This document shows positions 5,601-8,228 of a stretch of 8,228 bases of DNA, piece by piece. Location of the stretch: contig DIYF01000113.1 of the NCBI GenBank assembly GCA_002427745.1, positions 1 to 8,228 on the forward strand, in the 5' to 3' direction. The number at the start of each line of letters is the position of its first letter. Position 1 is the first letter of the stretch. The stretch comes from Roseivirga sp. UBA6061 (GTDB lineage: Bacteria; Bacteroidota; Bacteroidia; Cytophagales; Cyclobacteriaceae). Under the pieces are notes generated by a model, which ran no database searches, had not been told where the DNA came from, and was given only the letters and a program-made list of their open reading frames with translations. The position numbers and the translations under genes are program-made.

Positions 5601-6393
5601 TCAGATGATCAAGAGTGAGGACACTTTTCTTATCGGCTATGTCATATTCGATAAGAAGGATGGCTTTGCCGAAACTCAGGCAGTTGAGGATGCCCAGCGT
5701 TTGATTGACCAGAAAATGGCAGAGGGTACCTTAAGTCTGCCGACCGGGGTATCTATAGAATTTACCGGGAACTATCAGAATCAGGTCAGGGCAGAGGCTC
5801 GTCTCAGTCTGGTGATCCCCATTGTACTGGTGGTCATTTTTCTCATTCTCTATTTTCAGTTCAAATCTGTAACGGTTTCTCTTATGGTTTTCAGCAGTGT
5901 GGCGGTGGCCTTTGGAGGAGGTTTCCTGATGCTATGGCTTTATGGCCAGGAGGGATTTCTTGACTTTACGGTCTTCGGAACTAACATGAGAGCGCTGTTT
6001 CAGGTGAGCCCTGTCAATCTAAGTGTAGCCGTTTGGGTAGGGTTTATCGCGCTTTTTGGTATTGCTACAGATGATGGCGTGCTGATGGCCACCTATCTCA
6101 ATCAGACCTTTGAAAAGAGGCATGACCTTGATAAGCGCAGTATTCAATCTTTGGTAATAGAAGCCGGTATGCGGAGGGTCAGGCCCTGTCTCATGACTAC
6201 GGCTACTACACTCCTGGCCTTACTGCCTATTCTGACTTCCAAGGGAAGAGGGGCAGATGTGATGATTCCCATGGCCATTCCGGCTTTCGGGGGAATGCTC
6301 GTGGCCCTCATTACGCTTTTCGTGGTACCAGTGCTTTACTCTGTGTATAAAGAGAAGCAGCTGATGTTTACTTCAAAACAACAAGAGACTTGA
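2632..6393 (+). CDS. cusA: CusA-type heavy-metal RND efflux pump, probably Cu(I)/Ag(I)
   Basis: Inner-membrane proton-driven trimeric pump (1253 residues) that exports metal ions through an adaptor and an outer-membrane channel. The N terminus holds TM1 and the family block PVDAIPDIGENQQIVFTEWP, then WSRSR, EKLN and LGPDATGLGQIFWYTLEG. TM4 reads AIAIGTMVDVGIVLTEN (425-441): Ala427, Asp433 and Glu440 match A399, D405 and E412 of E. coli CusA, and the extra Asp of CzcA is absent, which points to monovalent copper or silver. Met713, Met763 and Met850 match the CusA periplasmic metal site M573, M623 and M672. The protein is about 200 residues longer than CusA because of a membrane insert (about 527-630), an added loop after TM7 and a 38-residue periplasmic insert. 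Start ATG 2632 gives the usual N terminus (MINTCIRFFLENR). It overlaps the next gene by 4 bases. Substrate is inferred from motifs. Confidence 0.93.
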   Translation: MINTCIRFFLENRFFTLILLLMLVGWGLVTAPFQWSEKLGLNLPADPVPVDAIPDIGENQQIVFTEWPGRSPQDIEDQITYPLTSSLLGVPGVKTIRSSSIFGVSSIYVIFDDATEFYWSRSRILEKLNSLPKGLLPDGVQPALGPDATGLGQIFWYTLEGRDEAGNPVGGWDPQELRSIQDYTVRYALASASGVSEVASIGGFVKEYQVDVDPVAMEGYGVSLAEVSKAVRESNLDIGAKTLEVNQAEYLVRGLGYVKKLEDLENAVVRTVNNTPVRIKDIARVSLGPASRRGALDKSGAEAVGGVVVARYGANPLEVINQVKAKIEEISAGLPTKYLSDGRASKLTIVPFYDRTQLIKETIGTLEEALNLEVIITIVVVLVMLLNLRASVLISSLLPIAVLMSFIAMRYFGVDANIVALSGIAIAIGTMVDVGIVLTENVTRHLADKGERKLLDLILEAAGEVAPAIITAVMTTVISFVPVFTLEAAEGKLFRPLAYTKTFALLAAIVVALVILPTLAYWFFGFKPKGKLWRPVLNGALIIFGCWVMVSGYYLSALVLIGFGVLNLVRYFAPSVSGYLKKGDLAITLVSITVLLSREWLPLGVQVSSFVNFIFVALIIGLTLGFFLAFIRFYPLLLSWCLKNRVKFLMVPAVIVLFGTTIWLGFDRVFGFVPGVFGNPVRTNPVYSKLSHALPGIGKEFMPALGEGAFLLMPTSMPHAGLEQNKETLRMLDMAVTAIPEIESVVGKLGRTESALDPAPISMYENVINYKSEYITDEHGKRLRFKVSDGEFERDEAGELIPDSRGAYYRQWRDEIQSPDDIWNEIVRVTKLPGVTSAPRLQPIETRLIMLQTGMRAPMGMKVKGPDLETIEAAGLLLEEVLKEVPSVKKEAVFAERIVGKPYLLIELNREVMARYGLSIATLQEYLQVAVGGMQLSTTVEGRERYPIRVRYPRELRDDPEALSNILIPVMGRESIPLGELASIEYARGPQMIKSEDTFLIGYVIFDKKDGFAETQAVEDAQRLIDQKMAEGTLSLPTGVSIEFTGNYQNQVRAEARLSLVIPIVLVVIFLILYFQFKSVTVSLMVFSSVAVAFGGGFLMLWLYGQEGFLDFTVFGTNMRALFQVSPVNLSVAVWVGFIALFGIATDDGVLMATYLNQTFEKRHDLDKRSIQSLVIEAGMRRVRPCLMTTATTLLALLPILTSKGRGADVMIPMAIPAFGGMLVALITLFVVPVLYSVYKEKQLMFTSKQQET

Positions 6394-7151
6394 AAAAGAT
6401 AATCAATATAAATGACGCCCTGATTCGCTCAGGGAAAGTATCGGTACTGGTGCTGCTTGCAGTGTTGCTATGCGGCTGCTATCCGGAAAAGAAGATGCCC
6501 GTTGAGGTGAAGACTTATGGCGTATTGCGTGAGATTATGAGAGAGCAAAGGCTTGATGCCAATGCCGATCTGCGGGAGTTTGAAGAGCAACCCCACCTGT
6601 ACGCTCTGGGAGCACTGGAGGGACTTGCGGGCGAAATACTGATACTGGACGGTCGGCCGCTGAATGGTCTGGTTTCCAATGGAGCCCTCTCTTTTGACAG
6701 GAGCTTTGATCGCAAGGCCAGCCTGCTGGTCAGCACGCAGGTAGCAGCATGGAAAGAAGTATCTCTGGTACTTGAGCCAACAGATATGAGCCAGCTTCAG
6801 ATCATTGTAAGAGATGCCGCAAAGCAATTGTTCATCAACACAGAAGAACCCTTTCCTTTTCTTCTCAAGGGGCAGTTTGAGAAAGTGGAGTGGCATGTCA
6901 TTAATGCTGCTGAAGCGGAGACCCAAAGCCACGAAGCCTATAAAAGGGCTGGTCTGGCCGGGGTAAGCGAAAAAGTGGAGGCGAGGCTCCTTGGCTTCTA
7001 TTCCGAAAAGCACGAAGGAGTTTTTACCCACCATGGCAGTTACCTGCATATACATTATGTAGATGACCCCGAGACCGAAATGGGGCATGTAGACGAACTG
7101 AGCATTGAGGGTAGCATTGTGTTATTACTTCCGGATGAAACGAGGCCATGA
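6390..7151 (+). CDS. Acetolactate-decarboxylase-like lipoprotein of the efflux operon
   Basis: A 253-residue lipoprotein with a signal peptide (1-29), lipobox LCGC and Cys30. The mature part resembles the alpha-acetolactate decarboxylase (BudA/ALDC) fold: GALEGLAGEILILDG (74-88, Glu82 aligning with catalytic Glu65 of Brevibacillus ALDC), FLLKGQF (157-163), LLGFYSEKHEGVFTHHGSYLHIHYV and MGHVDE. His220, His222 and His233 keep the exact spacing of the ALDC zinc ligands (H194, H196, H207). By my alignment the catalytic Arg145 is replaced in the VEWHVIN region (about His169), and the chain ends before a counterpart of Glu253, so decarboxylation is doubtful. A preceding His pair, 214-215, adds possible ligands. 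Lipid anchoring outside the cytoplasm and the place between pump and channel genes suggest periplasmic metal binding instead; that is inference. Start is TTG in a TTGA overlap with the cusA stop; the next Met would remove the signal peptide. Confidence 0.8.
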   Translation: MKKIININDALIRSGKVSVLVLLAVLLCGCYPEKKMPVEVKTYGVLREIMREQRLDANADLREFEEQPHLYALGALEGLAGEILILDGRPLNGLVSNGALSFDRSFDRKASLLVSTQVAAWKEVSLVLEPTDMSQLQIIVRDAAKQLFINTEEPFPFLLKGQFEKVEWHVINAAEAETQSHEAYKRAGLAGVSEKVEARLLGFYSEKHEGVFTHHGSYLHIHYVDDPETEMGHVDELSIEGSIVLLLPDETRP

Positions 7152-8228
7152 GAAATCTTAGCATAAAAATGAGAATGGAGGGATACCTGAAAGTTCTGGT
7201 GGCAGCACTGGTACTCTTGTGTATATCTCAGCCTGTTCAGGGACAAATGCACCTTGAGGCATACCTGCAGGCGGCAGCGGAACAAAACCCCGGTCTTAAA
7301 GCAAAGTTCAATCTGTACCTGGCGGCTCTGGAAAAGGTACATCAGGAGGGTACACTGCCTGATCCGACCGTGAGTTTTGGCTACTTCATTTCTCCGATTG
7401 AAACCAGAGTAGGACCTCAGCGATTCAGGCTTTCCCTGTCACAGATGTTTCCATGGATGGGTACACTTAAAGTCAGAGAGCAAGCTGCTTCGAGCATGGC
7501 CAGAATCAGGTTTTATGAGTTTGAAGAGGCCAGAAACCAGCTGTTTCTTCAGGTGCGGCACAAGTGGCTGGAGTTGTATGAGATCAGGAGAGAGCTCAGT
7601 ATTATGCGGGAGAGTCTGGATTTGCTCAGGAGTTACGAGCCTGTTACTAAAACGAAATACGAGGCAAACCTCGTATCACTGGCTGATCTCATCCGGGTAC
7701 AAATCAGCATTGACAATGCAGAATCTCAGCTAAAGGTCCTGGCTCTGAAATGGGAGCCTGCTCTTAGTAATTTCAATACCCTGCTCAACCGGAAACTGAA
7801 TCTGGATGTCGTTCTGCCAGACTCTATTATGATAGAAGAAGTGAACCATTATTCACAGGATTCTATTGCCGCACATCAGCCACTTATTCACAGTGTGAAT
7901 GCCAGCCTGGACGCCCTCGAACATGAATCAGCTCTGGCGGCATTGAAGCGAAAACCCAACATAGGTTTCGGGCTTGAATATGCCATGATTGGCAGGCGAT
8001 CGGACGCCATGGTTGCTGACAACGGGAAGGATGTGCTGATGCCTACGGTCTCACTGAGCTTACCGGTTTTCAAAAAGAAAAACAGGGCCTATACCAGAGA
8101 GGTGGCACTAAAGAAGGAAAGCTATATGGCACAAAGAGACCAGGTGACCAACGAATTGAATAATGATTGGATTAAGGCAGAGAATCAAATGAAATCTGCT
8201 CTGGAAGAGCTGAATTTATATCAAGCTG
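7148..8228 (+). CDS. TolC-family outer-membrane efflux channel, N-terminal 360 residues
   Basis: Outer-membrane factor of the tripartite metal exporter (CusC-like role). The frame is open to the window end, so the C terminus is missing; the family usually has about 400-450 residues. Residues 1-32 form a signal peptide (KVLVAALVLLCISQPVQG). Residues 70-107 hold the Bacteroidota TolC block with LPDPTVSFGYF, ETRVGPQR and QMFPWMGTL. Long helical segments with heptad character follow, including the helix-turn YEANLVSLADLIRVQ (171-185), and the second repeat begins with the strand PTVSLSLPVF (299-308) and another long helix. The ATG overlaps the preceding stop as ATGA, with GAGG two bases upstream; Met8 and Met10 are possible alternative starts. 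It sits at the expected place for the exporter channel, with the adaptor gene probably next. Confidence 0.88.
   Translation, partial: MRNLSIKMRMEGYLKVLVAALVLLCISQPVQGQMHLEAYLQAAAEQNPGLKAKFNLYLAALEKVHQEGTLPDPTVSFGYFISPIETRVGPQRFRLSLSQMFPWMGTLKVREQAASSMARIRFYEFEEARNQLFLQVRHKWLELYEIRRELSIMRESLDLLRSYEPVTKTKYEANLVSLADLIRVQISIDNAESQLKVLALKWEPALSNFNTLLNRKLNLDVVLPDSIMIEEVNHYSQDSIAAHQPLIHSVNASLDALEHESALAALKRKPNIGFGLEYAMIGRRSDAMVADNGKDVLMPTVSLSLPVFKKKNRAYTREVALKKESYMAQRDQVTNELNNDWIKAENQMKSALEELNLYQA

Noticed and set aside
6468..7088. Minus-strand open frame of 206 codons antisense to the ALDC-like gene
   Set aside because: It is fully opposite a gene with clear family motifs, has no recognisable domain or ribosome site, and is rich in residues expected from reverse-complement coding.
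1..8228. CRISPR arrays, insertion sequences, tRNA or rRNA genes
   Set aside because: I read both strands and saw no direct repeat array, transposase frame, terminal inverted repeats or conserved RNA motifs such as a tRNA T-arm.

Overview
The window looks like chromosomal DNA of a Bacteroidota bacterium, probably a Cytophagales-type marine or soil lineage. The evidence is lipoproteins with acidic residues after the lipobox cysteine, a HYC_CC_PP-type small protein, CusA and TolC proteins of the Bacteroidota type, a TAnnTTTG promoter element and mostly weak Shine-Dalgarno sites. I cannot assign a genus.

Left part (1-1901): the 3' end of a plus-strand outer-membrane beta-barrel protein is followed by two minus-strand lipoprotein genes. 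The gene at 621-1166 is a lipoprotein consisting of a single Cache sensor domain. The gene at 1326-1901 is a conserved Bacteroidota lipoprotein of unknown function. The Cache gene has two operator-like palindromes directly against its start codon.

Right part (1902 to the end): a divergent intergenic region leads into a plus-strand metal-efflux operon. Its order is a Cys/Met/His-rich HYC_CC_PP protein, a candidate 30-codon leader ORF, a CusA-type heavy-metal RND pump, an acetolactate-decarboxylase-like lipoprotein, and a TolC-family outer-membrane channel cut off by the window end. The pump keeps the TM4 Ala/Asp/Glu signature and three periplasmic methionines matching the E. coli CusA Cu(I)/Ag(I) site, so copper or silver export is the best prediction. 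The last three genes overlap by 4 bases at each junction (TTGA, ATGA), so they are almost certainly co-transcribed. No periplasmic adaptor (CusB) gene is in the window; it probably lies just downstream.

The most interesting points are: (1) the decarboxylase-fold lipoprotein between pump and channel, which keeps the zinc-binding His triad but appears to lack catalytic residues and may be a periplasmic metal-handling protein; (2) the short leader ORF with the best Shine-Dalgarno of the operon, overlapping the cusA start and sitting in competing RNA structures; (3) the near-leaderless, TTG-initiated HYC_CC_PP gene; (4) an insertion of about four extra membrane helices in the pump.
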